DNA from: Streptomyces dioscori
GTDB taxonomy: Bacteria > Actinomycetota > Actinomycetes > Streptomycetales > Streptomycetaceae
Assembly (NCBI RefSeq): GCF_003024195.1
Contig: NZ_KZ679045.1
Span: 62,001-126,000 of the forward strand
DNA: 64,000 nt
Direction of reading: 5' to 3'
The notes under the pieces are model-generated. The model searched no databases and was not told the origin of the DNA. It saw nothing but the letters and a program-made list of their open reading frames with translations. A program made the translations under genes and the position numbers. The first letter of the stretch is position 1; each line of letters opens with the position of its first letter. Shown piece after piece: positions 24,425 through 32,428 of this stretch.

Positions 24425-27400
24425 CTACGCCCCGTAGAACAGCTCGTCCACCACCGCCCGCGCCCGCCGCGTCGTCCGCCGATAGTCGTCGAGCATGTCC
24501 CCCACATGCCCGGGGCCGTACCCCAGGTAACGACCCACCGCCGCCAACTCCCGCCCGTCGGACGGAAACGTGTCCCCCGCCCGCCCCCGCACCAACATCA
24601 CAGCGTTCCGCACCCGAGTGGCCAGCACCCACGCCTCGTCCAGGATCTCCGCATCCTCCCCGGAGATCAGCTCGGCGGCGCACGCGGCGGCCAGCGCTTC
24701 CCGCGTACGGGTCGTGCGCAACCCCGGCTCCACCCACCCGTGCCGCAACTGCAGCAACTGCACGGTCCACTCCACGTCGGACAGCCCGCCCCGCCCGAGC
24801 TTGGTGTGCAGCGTGGGGTCCGCCCCGCGCGGCATCCGTTCGGTCTCCATGCGGGCCTTGAGCCGCCGGATCTCCCGTACGGCGTCCTCCCCGAGCCCTT
24901 CCGCCGGATATCGCAGCGGATCGGCGAGGTCGAGGAACCGGCGCCCCAACTCCTCGTCCCCGGCCACGACTTCGGCCCGCAGCAAGGCCTGCGACTCCCA
25001 CACCAGTGACCAGCGGCGGTAGTAGGCCTCGTACGACTTCAACGTCCGTACGAGCGGCCCGGACTTGCCTTCGGGGCGCAGGTCGGCGTCGATGAGGAGC
25101 GGCGGGTCGGCGCTGGGGATCTGCAGCAGTCTGCGCATCTCGGAGACGACGGCGCCGGCGGCCCGCGCGGCCTCCTCGTCGCCGACGCCTTCCCGGGGCT
25201 CGTGCACGAAGAGGACGTCGGCGTCGGACCCGTAACCCAGTTCGTGGCCGCCGAAGCGGCCCATGCCGATGATCGTGAAGCGGGTGGGGAGGGTCTCGCC
25301 CCAGCCGTCGCGGACGACGGCTCGCAGGGTGCCGGCGAGGGTCGCCGCCGTGAGGTCGGAGATGGCTGCTCCGACGAGGTCGACGAGCGCGCCCTGGTCG
25401 GCGTAGGCGGGTGTCTCCTCGGTGCCGTAGGAGCTGACGATGTCGATGGCGGCCGTACGGAAGAGTTCCCGGCGTCGTACGCCGCGTGCCGCGGTGACCG
25501 CGGCCTCTCCTTTGCCGGCCCGGCCCACCGCCGAGAGGATCTCCTGCTCCAGGTGGGCGCGGGTGCGGGACACGAGCCCGCCGCTGGACCCGTTGCCGAG
25601 CAGGGCCACGGCTTCTGGCGCCCGCATCAGCAGGTCGGGGGCGAGCCGTCCGGCGGACAGGACGCGGGCGAGGTTCTCGGCGGCGGCGCCCTCGTCCCGC
25701 AACAGCCGCAGGTACCAGGGGGTCTTGCCGAGCGCGTCCGAGACCTTGCGGAAGTTGAGCAGTCCCGCGTCGGGGTCGGCGGAGTCGGCGAACCAGCCCA
25801 ACAGGACGGGCAGCAGGGTGCGTTGGATGGCGGCCTTGCGGGAGACGCCGGAGGCCAGCGCCTCCAGGTGGCGCAGCGCGGCGGCCGGGTCCGCGTACCC
25901 GAGGGCGACGAGCCGCTCCCGCGCCGCTCCCGGGCTCAACCTGACCTCGCCGGGGGCAAGTTGGGCGACGGCGTCGAGCAGCGGCCGGTAGAACAGCTTC
26001 TCGTGCAGCCGCCGCACCACACCGGCGTGCCGCTTCCATTCACGGTTGAGTTCCTTGACCGGGTCGGTCCGCAGCCCCAGTGACCGTCCGATGCGCCGCA
26101 GATCGGCGTCGTCCTCGGGCACGAGATGCGTACGCCGCAGCCGGAAGAGCTGTATGCGGTGCTCCATGGACCGCAGGAACCGGTAGGCCTCGTCGAACTG
26201 CACGGCGTCGACGCGTCCCACGTACCCGCCCGCGGCCAGCGCCTTCAGGGCGTCGAGCGTGGTCCCGCTGCGCAGCGAGGTGTCCACCCGCCCGTGCACC
26301 AACTGCAGCATCTGTACGGCGAATTCGACGTCCCGCAGTCCGCCGGGGCCGAGTTTCAGTTCCCGTTCGATCTCGGCGGGCGGGATGTTCTCGACGACGC
26401 GGCGCCGCATCTTCTGCACATCGGCGACGAAGTTGTCCCGCTCGGCGACCTGCCAGACGAGGGGGGCCAGCGTGGAGACGTACTCCTCGCCCAGTTCGAG
26501 GTCCCCCGCGACGGCCCGCGCCTTCAACAGGGCCTGGAACTCCCAGGTCTTGGCCCAGCGGTGGTAGTAGGCGAGATGGCTGCTGAGGGTGCGTACGAGC
26601 GGGCCGTTGCGGCCCTCGGGGCGCAGGTTGGCGTCGACGGGCCAGATGGACCCCTCGACGGTCGTCTCCGAGCAGATACGCATCAGATGGGCCGCGAGCC
26701 GGGTGGCGGCCCGCATCGCCTTGTCCTCGTCGGCCGCGTCGGTCCCCTCGGCGGGCTCCCCGACGAAGATGACGTCGACGTCGGACACATAGTTCAGTTC
26801 ATGGCCGCCGCACTTGCCCATCGCGATCACCGCGAGCCGGCACATCCCGGCGTCCTCGGGCGCGGCGGCCTGGGCGAGGGCGAGCGCGGCGCGCAGGGTG
26901 GCGGTCGCGAGGTCGGCCAGCTCGGCCGCCGCCTGCGTGACGTCGGTGGTCCCGCACACGTCACGGGCGGCGATGGACAGCAGGCACCGCCGGTAGGCGA
27001 CCCGCAGCGACACCGGGTCGTCCGCCTCGGCGAGCCCCCGCTCGAACTCCGCGACGCCGGGATGCAGGTCCTGCGGCTCGTAGGTGACGAGGGCCTGCCA
27101 GTCGAGCGGGTGGCGCGCGAGGTGGTCGCCGAGGGCGTCGGAGGCGCCGAGCACCCCGAGAAGCCGGTCGCGCAGCGGTTTGGCGGCGATCAGCGTGTCG
27201 AGCAGTTCGCGCCGCCCCGTGTCGCTCTCCTGCGCCTCCACGATCCGGACGAGCCCGAGGAGCGCCAGATCCGGGTCGGCGGTGGCGCCGAGGGCGTCGA
27301 GCAGCACCGGGTCGTTCGTCACGGCGGCGAGCTGCGGGCTGTCGAGCAGCCGTTCGGCACCCGACGGATCGGTGAAACCGTGCCGCAGCAGCCGAGAGAA

Positions 27401-27430
27401 GGTACTGCTCCTGCGCCCCGGCACCGTCAT
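24425..27430 (-). CDS. glnE: bifunctional glutamine synthetase adenylyltransferase/adenylyl-removing enzyme
   Basis: The start MTVPGRRSSTFSRLLRHGF at 27430 has GGAGG five bases upstream. The product of 1,001 residues has the duplicated design of GlnE. The N-terminal adenylyl-removing half contains GGHELNYVSDVDVIF and the C-terminal adenylyltransferase half GRFGGHELGYGSDADVLFV, each with the G-S/x-D-x-D nucleotidyltransferase motif, followed by the helical GlnD_UR domains. It adds or removes AMP on GlnA according to nitrogen supply. Its usual target, the beta-type GlnA with a DKNLYDLP-type site, is not in this window. The gene is alone, convergent with the EamA gene. Confidence 0.95.
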   Translation of the reverse strand: MTVPGRRSSTFSRLLRHGFTDPSGAERLLDSPQLAAVTNDPVLLDALGATADPDLALLGLVRIVEAQESDTGRRELLDTLIAAKPLRDRLLGVLGASDALGDHLARHPLDWQALVTYEPQDLHPGVAEFERGLAEADDPVSLRVAYRRCLLSIAARDVCGTTDVTQAAAELADLATATLRAALALAQAAAPEDAGMCRLAVIAMGKCGGHELNYVSDVDVIFVGEPAEGTDAADEDKAMRAATRLAAHLMRICSETTVEGSIWPVDANLRPEGRNGPLVRTLSSHLAYYHRWAKTWEFQALLKARAVAGDLELGEEYVSTLAPLVWQVAERDNFVADVQKMRRRVVENIPPAEIERELKLGPGGLRDVEFAVQMLQLVHGRVDTSLRSGTTLDALKALAAGGYVGRVDAVQFDEAYRFLRSMEHRIQLFRLRRTHLVPEDDADLRRIGRSLGLRTDPVKELNREWKRHAGVVRRLHEKLFYRPLLDAVAQLAPGEVRLSPGAARERLVALGYADPAAALRHLEALASGVSRKAAIQRTLLPVLLGWFADSADPDAGLLNFRKVSDALGKTPWYLRLLRDEGAAAENLARVLSAGRLAPDLLMRAPEAVALLGNGSSGGLVSRTRAHLEQEILSAVGRAGKGEAAVTAARGVRRRELFRTAAIDIVSSYGTEETPAYADQGALVDLVGAAISDLTAATLAGTLRAVVRDGWGETLPTRFTIIGMGRFGGHELGYGSDADVLFVHEPREGVGDEEAARAAGAVVSEMRRLLQIPSADPPLLIDADLRPEGKSGPLVRTLKSYEAYYRRWSLVWESQALLRAEVVAGDEELGRRFLDLADPLRYPAEGLGEDAVREIRRLKARMETERMPRGADPTLHTKLGRGGLSDVEWTVQLLQLRHGWVEPGLRTTRTREALAAACAAELISGEDAEILDEAWVLATRVRNAVMLVRGRAGDTFPSDGRELAAVGRYLGYGPGHVGDMLDDYRRTTRRARAVVDELFYGA

Positions 27431-27544
27431 CCCGGCCTCCGTCGTCCCCCGCGATGTCACCCCGCGCGCCGCCACCAGTCGATGTCAGCTCGATGTCAGC
27501 CACGCGATCAAGGTCGTATGGCTCCGAGCGTAACCGCAGAGGCC

Positions 27545-27690
27545 GGGGGAAGCGCCTGGACTGCCGGGTGGTGGGTGCGTGGTGCGGCGGGCCGGGGTGC
27601 GCTGGGTCGGGGGTGGGTGGGCCTGGGGGTGCGCTGGGCCGGGGACTCGCCGAGCCGTGGGGTGCGTGGGGCCGGGGGCGCGTGGGCCTG
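27545..27690 (+). repeat. G-rich low-complexity stretch
   Basis: The + strand is dominated by runs of G with GGGCCGGGG, GGGTGGGTGGG and TGCGTGGGG units and no gene. It lies between the divergent glnE start and the end of the oxidoreductase gene. It could form quadruplexes but no function is shown. Confidence 0.5.
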
Positions 27691-27698
27691 CCGACCGG

Positions 27699-28679
27699 TC
27701 AGCGCGGTTCGCGGATGCCGTCGATGATGCGGGTCCAGTTGTCGCCGCCGTGCCCGTCCTCGATCGCGCGCCGGTAATGCGCCCGCACGGCCAGCGGGAG
27801 CGCCGGGTCGAGACCGAGGGCCGTACTGGTCTCGACGATGTGGTCGGCGGTCGCACCCATCATGGTCACCGTGCTGAGGTCACCGGGATGCTCACCGGCG
27901 TCGAGCGCGGCGCCGGGGTTCTCCTCGCCCGCCCGCAGGATGGCGCCGATCGCGTCGGCGGAGGACAGCAGTTCCGGCAGCGCTTCCGCGGCCTTCATTC
28001 CCGCGCTGCCCAGCATCGCGGTGGCGTGCATCAGGGCGGACAGGGTGGTCAGGAACACCGTGAGCTGGGCCTGGTACATCATCTGGGCGAGGCTGGGGTC
28101 CTCGCCCAGGTACTTCGGCGTCCCGAGCGGCGTCAGCACCGCCGACCGGCTCTCCAGGACCTGGCGGCTGCCGCTGTAGTAGACGTGGGCCGCCGCCGTG
28201 CCGACCATCGGCGCGGGAACCATGACACCGCCGGTGAGGAAGGCGGCGCCGTGACCGGCCGCCCAGGCCGCCGCCTCGCGGGTGCGTTCGGGGGTGTCGG
28301 AGCTCAGGTTGACGAGCGTCCGGCCGGCGAGGGATCCGGTGGCGCTGCCGAGGATGTCGTACATCGCGGCGTAGTCGGTGAGGCTGAGGATCACGAGGTC
28401 GCTCGCTTCGACCGCCTCGGCGGGGGTGGCCGCGAGCGCCGCCCCGTCGGCGACGACGCCGGCGGCCCGGCCGGCGGTGCGGTTCCAGACGGTGACGTGG
28501 TGACCGGCGGTGAGGAGGGTGCGGGTCATGGCCTGCCCCATCGGGCCGAGCCCGATGACGGTGACGGCCACGGTGGCGGTGATGTTGCTGACGGGGGCAG
28601 CGCCGTCGGTGGCAGCGCTGTCCGGCTGGTCGGTGGCGTTCTGTTGTTCGTTCACTCCTCCATGCTCGAAGAGCCTCAC
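27699..28679 (-). CDS. NAD(P)-dependent oxidoreductase of the 6PGDH / imine-reductase type
   Basis: The Rossmann motif VIGLGPMGQAMTRTLLTAGHHVTVWNRT lies near residue 40, with the NADP-type WNRT end. The middle (SDLVILSLTDYAAMYDILG; GGVMVPAPMVG) and the helical C-terminal domain (PSLAQMMYQAQLTVFLTTLSALMHATAM) follow the beta-hydroxyacid dehydrogenase / imine reductase pattern. The usual catalytic Lys of 6PGDH dehydrogenases is not obvious, as in imine reductases. The GTG at 28679 is taken as start; a GTG at 28655 is in frame but has its GGAGGA directly adjacent. It is divergent from an HxlR regulator gene, so it is probably controlled by it, perhaps by a quinone or aldehyde stress signal. Confidence 0.8.
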   Translation of the reverse strand: MRLFEHGGVNEQQNATDQPDSAATDGAAPVSNITATVAVTVIGLGPMGQAMTRTLLTAGHHVTVWNRTAGRAAGVVADGAALAATPAEAVEASDLVILSLTDYAAMYDILGSATGSLAGRTLVNLSSDTPERTREAAAWAAGHGAAFLTGGVMVPAPMVGTAAAHVYYSGSRQVLESRSAVLTPLGTPKYLGEDPSLAQMMYQAQLTVFLTTLSALMHATAMLGSAGMKAAEALPELLSSADAIGAILRAGEENPGAALDAGEHPGDLSTVTMMGATADHIVETSTALGLDPALPLAVRAHYRRAIEDGHGGDNWTRIIDGIREPR

Positions 28680-28688
28680 TAATCTAGG

Positions 28689-28715
28689 AAGTACGCACTA
28701 TTTTCTGCGGTACTT
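28689..28715. promoter_or_regulatory. inverted repeat, candidate HxlR operator
   Basis: AAGTAC (28689-28694) and GTACTT (28710-28715) are arranged as an inverted repeat between the divergent oxidoreductase and HxlR genes. HxlR/YodB-type proteins bind such repeats in shared promoters. The call is by position and symmetry. Confidence 0.5.
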
Positions 28716-28755
28716 ACCTTTTGGTTAGGCCGTGCGTTCACGAGGGGGATCAGCG

Positions 28756-29154
28756 ATGGCCAAGGCGCCGAGACTCGGGCCTTACATCTGCGGCATCGAC
28801 GCCGCGCTCGACGTGGTGAGCGGCAAGTGGAAGGGGCTGATCCTCTGGGAGCTCGAAACCCATGGTGTACGCCGCTTCGCGGAACTCCGTCGCGGTCTGC
28901 CCGGGGTGAGCGAGAAGATGCTCACGCAGCACCTGCGCGAGCTGGAGGAGGACGATCTCGTACACCGGGAGATCCATGCCGAGGTGCCACCGCGGGTGGA
29001 GTACTCCCTGACGGAGCACGGCCGCACGCTCAACCGGGCGCTCGGCCCGCTGGGCGTCTGGGGCACCGAGCGGATACGCCGCGAAGGCTCCGGCTCCGCG
29101 ACACACGACATGCGAGACACGACAAAGGAGTCGTTCCATGGACATGGCCCTTGA
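28756..29154 (+). CDS. HxlR-family winged-helix regulator
   Basis: The start MAKAPRLGPYICGIDAALDVVSGKWKG at 28756 follows GAGGGGG by about seven bases and matches HxlR N-termini, including the single Cys before the GKWK motif. In this family that Cys can be a redox sensor. The 132-residue protein contains the winged helix (RRFAELRRGLPGVSEKMLTQHLRELEEDDLVHREIHAEVPPRVEYSLTEHG). The C-terminus overlaps the next gene by 17 bp, so the two are translated from one message. It is divergent from the oxidoreductase gene, whose promoter it likely controls. Confidence 0.88.
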   Translation: MAKAPRLGPYICGIDAALDVVSGKWKGLILWELETHGVRRFAELRRGLPGVSEKMLTQHLRELEEDDLVHREIHAEVPPRVEYSLTEHGRTLNRALGPLGVWGTERIRREGSGSATHDMRDTTKESFHGHGP

Positions 29155-29575
29155 AGTGATCATGCTGCCGGTCACCGACATCGACCGGGCGAAGGCCTTC
29201 TACGAGCACAAGGTGGGCTTCCACGTCGACCTCGACACGGAGGTGATGCCGGGCGCGCGGGTGGTCCAGCTGACGCCTCCCGGTTCCGGCTGTTCGATCG
29301 CGCTCTCCAAGGGCGTGCCGATCCCGTCGGGCACGCCGCAGCCGGGCACGTACCACGGCATGCAGCTGGTCGTCGCGGACGCGAAAGCCGCGTACGAGGA
29401 GCTGACCGCGCGGGGCCTGGAACTCAGCGAGCCCGTCGCGTACGCGCCCCAGGACGGCGGCACGTTCATGCACTTCACCGACCCGGACGGCAACGGCTGG
29501 GCGATCCAGGAGTACCGCGAACGGGCGACGAAGCCGCTGCACAAACTCCTGACGGACCAGGCGGAACAGCAGTAG
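29138..29575 (+). CDS. VOC-family (glyoxalase/bleomycin-resistance fold) protein
   Basis: This 145-residue protein has the two beta-alpha-beta-beta-beta units of the vicinal oxygen chelate fold: VIMLPVTDIDRAKAFYEHKVGFHVDLDTEVMPGARVVQLTPPGS and the second half ending DPDGNGWAIQEY, where the Glu is a usual metal ligand. AAAGGAG seven bases upstream fixes the start. It overlaps the HxlR gene by 17 bp and is coupled to it. The combination with an HxlR regulator and an oxidoreductase suggests a detoxification unit for reactive aldehydes or quinones, but the substrate is unknown. Confidence 0.85.
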   Translation: MDMALEVIMLPVTDIDRAKAFYEHKVGFHVDLDTEVMPGARVVQLTPPGSGCSIALSKGVPIPSGTPQPGTYHGMQLVVADAKAAYEELTARGLELSEPVAYAPQDGGTFMHFTDPDGNGWAIQEYRERATKPLHKLLTDQAEQQ

Positions 29576-29599
29576 CCCACCGTCCCGGGCGCCTGGACC

Positions 29600-29620
29600 G
29601 GCCGGCGTCAGCCGCCGGCC
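29600..29620. terminator. hairpin between VOC and DUF397 genes
   Basis: GGCCGGCG / CGCCGGCC arms with a 5-base loop lie over the stop of the DUF397 gene and 25 bp past the VOC stop. It can end both convergent transcripts. Confidence 0.55.
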
Positions 29621-29853
29621 GCGTACGCCAGGAAGCTGGTCCAGGCGCTGGGGGTGACGGCAAGCTGGGGACCTGCCTGCACCTTGGAGTCACGCACGTG
29701 GATGAGATCCGGGCAGACGGCCATCTCGACGCAGTCGCCGTCACCACCGCTGCTGTAGCTGGACTTGTGCCAGGACAGGGCGACCTCGACACAGTCGCCT
29801 GATCCGCTACTGCTGTAGCTGCTCTTGAACCAGTTCAGCTCTGTGACACTCAT
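29608..29853 (-). CDS. DUF397 protein with tandem motif
   Basis: The start MSVTELNWFKSSYSSSG at 29853 follows GAGGAG and overlaps the stop of the XRE gene as ATGA. The 81-residue protein has the DUF397 signature twice in tandem, WFKSSYSSSGSGDCVEVA and WHKSSYSSGGDGDCVEMA, then the usual DSKVQAGPQLAVTPSAWTSFLAY tail. The doubling at residue 8-50 looks like an internal duplication. DUF397 proteins accompany XRE/DUF5753 regulators in Streptomyces and act as their small partners (BldB/WhiJ-like systems). The upstream partner is frameshifted, so this protein may be orphaned. Confidence 0.85.
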   Translation of the reverse strand: MSVTELNWFKSSYSSSGSGDCVEVALSWHKSSYSSGGDGDCVEMAVCPDLIHVRDSKVQAGPQLAVTPSAWTSFLAYAAGG

Positions 29854-30706
29854 ACCGCTCCTCGCATCCGCTGCAATATGGCCTGAGAGTCGCTCAATGA
29901 GAAGGCCTGCGAGCGCATCCTGGCATAGCGCATGTGGAGTGTACTGACCACCTTGGGATCCGAGATGAACTGCCCGGTCTCCTGCCCCTCGCAGTAACCG
30001 AGCCACCGATTCCCAGGGGTCTCCAGCAGTTGCATGGGCCGTGGAGGCCAGCATGGCTCTCCTGCACCTGCGGCATCACCTGAATCTCAACGTTCCGCAA
30101 CTCGGCAAGTTCAGCCACGTGCTCGATCAAGCCGCGCGTCACCTCCACCCCGCCCGTCCTCCGGAGGAACAAATGCTCCTCCAGGATGAAGCTGAACGCC
30201 GTGTTCGGCCGCTCCCGCAGCAGCCGTTGGCGTTCCGACCGTGCCGCCCACTGGGCCTCGATCTGGTCGTCGCCCAACGGAGGCAGCTGGTTCACGAACA
30301 GCGTGCGCGCATACGCCTCGGTCTGCAACAGCCCGGGGATCAGGCGGCATTCGTACGTGTAGAGACTCACCGCCGTCTCCTCCAGGCGGGCCCACTGGCG
30401 GAACCAACTGGCCAGCCCCGGTTGCCGCGACAGATGCCGTGCGGCCCCCCGCAACGCCCCGAACGCGTCGAGCACTTCCTCCGCCCGTTCGACGAAGTCC
30501 GGCGGCGGAAACCGGCGGCCCTGCTCGATGGAGGCCACGGTCGGCGCCGAGTACCGCACTCTGGGCGCGAACTCCTCCTGCGTGAGGCGGGCCCGTTTCC
30601 GGAAGGCCTTGACCACCTCGCCGAACGTCTTGAGGCTGTCGGACACCTCCGGTTCGCCGCCACCACAGCCAAGGGGGACACCCACCCCACCCGTACCGTC
30701 CGTCAT
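29850..30706 (-). pseudogene. XRE/DUF5753 regulator disrupted by a one-base frameshift
   Basis: The start MTDGTGGVGVPLG at 30706 has GGAGGG six bases upstream. An XRE helix-turn-helix (TFGEVVKAFRKRARLTQEEFAPRVRYSAPTVASIEQGRRFPP) is followed by the DUF5753 domain (RLIPGLLQTEAYARTLFV; WAARSERQRLL). At about 30,036 the frame breaks: it continues as GPCNCW..., while the expected end MQLLETPGNRWLGYCEGQETG lies in the next frame and runs to a TGA that overlaps the DUF397 ATG. One base is missing in a short C-run (GGCCCATG in place of GGCCCCATG). It could be a true pseudogene, a phase-variable run or a sequence error. Confidence 0.75.
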
Positions 30707-31305
30707 GCCAGGCCCTCCGTTCACCCGCACCCACCGACCCGTCCACCCCGCCAACACCGCCAACCCACTCATGGTCACGGAGGGTTACGCATACTGTCCA
30801 CACGGTGAGTCCGTACGCTGAGCCCGCGTACGGGTCGATCGATCGCTCAATTCGCCTGGCGGCGGGCCCGCTTGACCCGCGGTCGACGGCCCACGCGTCG
30901 GCGACCGGCTCGACCGCGGCAAAGTCGATGGTCCTGCCGACGGAAGAATCACCCGGTCGGGGTCTGAGAGCAGACTGGTTTTGATAATCGCCGCATCGCA
31001 CCGAGATATCGATGCATCACAGATGAGTGCGACCTCTGCTCCAACTCCGTAACAGAATATAAAATCTAGGCATCATGCCGAACTCCGTCCAGTTCAGCAC
31101 TAATACGCAAGACAGGGTCGCATCTGAGGCAAAACCCGACTCACGCGACTCGACCCACCACGGCGAGAGGGTAGGGGATCTGCAATTCACCGTTCGCCGT
31201 AAATCGCACAGAAATTCTTTGTAATTGCACCATCTACCTAATATGGCGATCTCCCGAACGCTGCACTTATGCTCGCATCTCCATCTCGAAAAAACGGGGG
31301 ATCAA
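30707..31305. other. 600-bp gap without a recognised gene
   Basis: The part next to the XRE gene is GC-rich; from about 30,990 it turns AT-richer (TATAAAATCT at about 31058) toward the FN3 gene. I see no RNA gene, no strong hairpin and no conserved coding pattern. It probably holds the divergent promoters. Confidence 0.4.
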
Positions 31306-31947
31306 GTGAGCACACGGAGTGGTGGCTACTGGCCACCCGACGATCAATTCAATCGTCGACCGGGTTCGAACAGGACCCGATCAATGGCGCTTGCGACGAT
31401 CATCGCGGCATTCATCACTGCCGCAGGCGCGATCTTCGCAGCCGCCTACGCGGGAGCACTACCCGGAGGAAAGGGAAATGGACTCACCCAGATCGTCAGG
31501 GGTGAAAACAGCAACGAGAACGTGAACGTCAACAAGAACGAGAGCTCGAACAACAACAGCAACAACAACTCGAACGACAACAGCAACAACTCGAACAACG
31601 GCAACGACAACTCCGAGAATGGAGAAAATGGAAACGAAAACCAAAAGGATGCACTAACAAAGCCGGGCAGCCCAAAAATCAGCAACGCATCCTGCAATTC
31701 GGTGGACTTGGCTTGGGACGCCGTTGATGGCGCAACCAGCTACGAGATCTTCCAGGACGGCTCGTCCATTGCAAAATCTGAGGTCGCCTCACATACCGTG
31801 GGCGAACTGGAGCCTGGCACGACGCACGAGTTCAGCATCACAGCACTCGATACGTCATCCGGTGAGCTTCGAAAGTCCGGACCTTCGGATGCCACGAGCG
31901 CCGAGACGAAGCCAGTCGAGGAATGCAGCGACCTATCCGGTAGCTGA
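31306..31947 (+). CDS. membrane-anchored protein with Asn-rich linker and FN3 domain
   Basis: The GTG at 31306 has GGGGGAT five bases upstream and gives 213 residues. Parts in order: short cytoplasmic N-terminus (STRSGGYWPPDDQFNRR), one membrane helix (about 27-48, SMALATIIAAFITAAGAIFAAAYAG), a linker of about 50 residues made mostly of Asn, Ser, Glu and Asp, and a fibronectin type III domain (PGSPKISNASCNSVDLAWDAVDGATSYEIF to the C-terminus). Codon use is AT-richer than in the neighbours (AAC/AAT repeats). The function is unknown; the design suggests an extracellular binding domain on a flexible stalk. A strong hairpin follows. Confidence 0.65.
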   Translation: MSTRSGGYWPPDDQFNRRPGSNRTRSMALATIIAAFITAAGAIFAAAYAGALPGGKGNGLTQIVRGENSNENVNVNKNESSNNNSNNNSNDNSNNSNNGNDNSENGENGNENQKDALTKPGSPKISNASCNSVDLAWDAVDGATSYEIFQDGSSIAKSEVASHTVGELEPGTTHEFSITALDTSSGELRKSGPSDATSAETKPVEECSDLSGS

Positions 31948-32007
31948 GGTACGGCGCAGCGCCGAGTACACGTACGCGCTCTTTGCGCAGACTCGTCAGA
32001 ACGATCA

Positions 32008-32050
32008 GAACGGGGGGCACCCGGGCTATCCGCCCGGGTGCCCCCCGTTC
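32008..32050. terminator. 19-bp stem terminator, formerly behind glnA2
   Basis: GAACGGGGGGCACCCGGGC and its complement (32008-32026 / 32032-32050) form a strong stem with a 5-base loop. It serves the FN3 gene. It also lies 25 bp past the displaced glnA2 stop remnant (32075-32077), so before the element came in it was probably the terminator of glnA2. Confidence 0.8.
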
Positions 32051-32070
32051 TTCAGACAGCGGGTGCGCCC

Positions 32071-32162
32071 GCCCCTACAGCACCGGCAGGTTCTTCCGGA
32101 GTTCGAACGCCGTCACCTCGGAGCGGTACTCCTCCCACTCCTGGCGCTTGTTGCGGAGGAAG
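32071..32162 (-). other. attL: displaced 3' end of glnA2, left boundary of the element
   Basis: These 92 bp repeat 48378-48469, the end of the intact glutamine synthetase gene, with three differences (32099, 32102, 32108). All three are synonymous: the remnant still reads VTAFELRKNLPVL-stop. The 54 bases 32109-32162 are identical to 48416-48469 and should hold the crossover core. The part left of that is the native chromosomal end cut off from its gene. Confidence 0.9.
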
Positions 32163-32266
32163 TGATGTTACCTCGGAGCGACGTCACGCGATCGATGTCG
32201 GCGTAGCGCTGACCTGCGGCCGGGCGGTCGTCATTGGTCGTTGTTGGTTGCTACGGGCCGCCCTTC

Positions 32267-32287
32267 GACGGCCCACAGACGGCCCAG
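32267..32287. repeat. left copy of 21-bp arm-type repeat (two GACGGCCCA units)
   Basis: The sequence GACGGCCCACAGACGGCCCA plus one base is identical to 48277-48297 near the other end. It lies 105 bp inside the left core. Two 9-bp direct repeats 11 bp apart are what an arm-binding domain of a tyrosine integrase would recognise in attP. Confidence 0.65.
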
Positions 32288-32320
32288 TGCCCCCTGCGAT
32301 CCGCTGCCGCCATGAGAAAA

Positions 32321-32355
32321 CTTGATCAAGCCCTTCACCTATCAGGTTGATCAAG
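32321..32355. promoter_or_regulatory. paired TTGATCAAG sites upstream of the PIN gene
   Basis: CTTGATCAAG (32321-32330) and GTTGATCAAG (32346-32355) lie 74-108 bp before the PIN-domain gene, followed by GGTCAAGG. A similar TTTGATCAAA palindrome lies at 36174-36183. They may be operator sites for an element regulator; the binder is not known. Confidence 0.35.
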
Positions 32356-32428
32356 GTCAAGGCAGCTCGAAGTAGGTCACTTAGGACACGGATGTGAGAT
32401 CATGACCCCTAGCGAATGAGGGGACGCA

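Noticed and set aside
30111..31001. A 296-codon - strand frame overlapping the XRE gene
   Set aside because: It is a shifted frame of the XRE gene in its second half and has no homology pattern in its first; the XRE start with its ribosome site is the better choice.
32071..32162. Separate small gene or pseudogene at the left boundary
   Set aside because: It is only the last 92 bp of glnA2, with no start; it is better explained as the att duplication.
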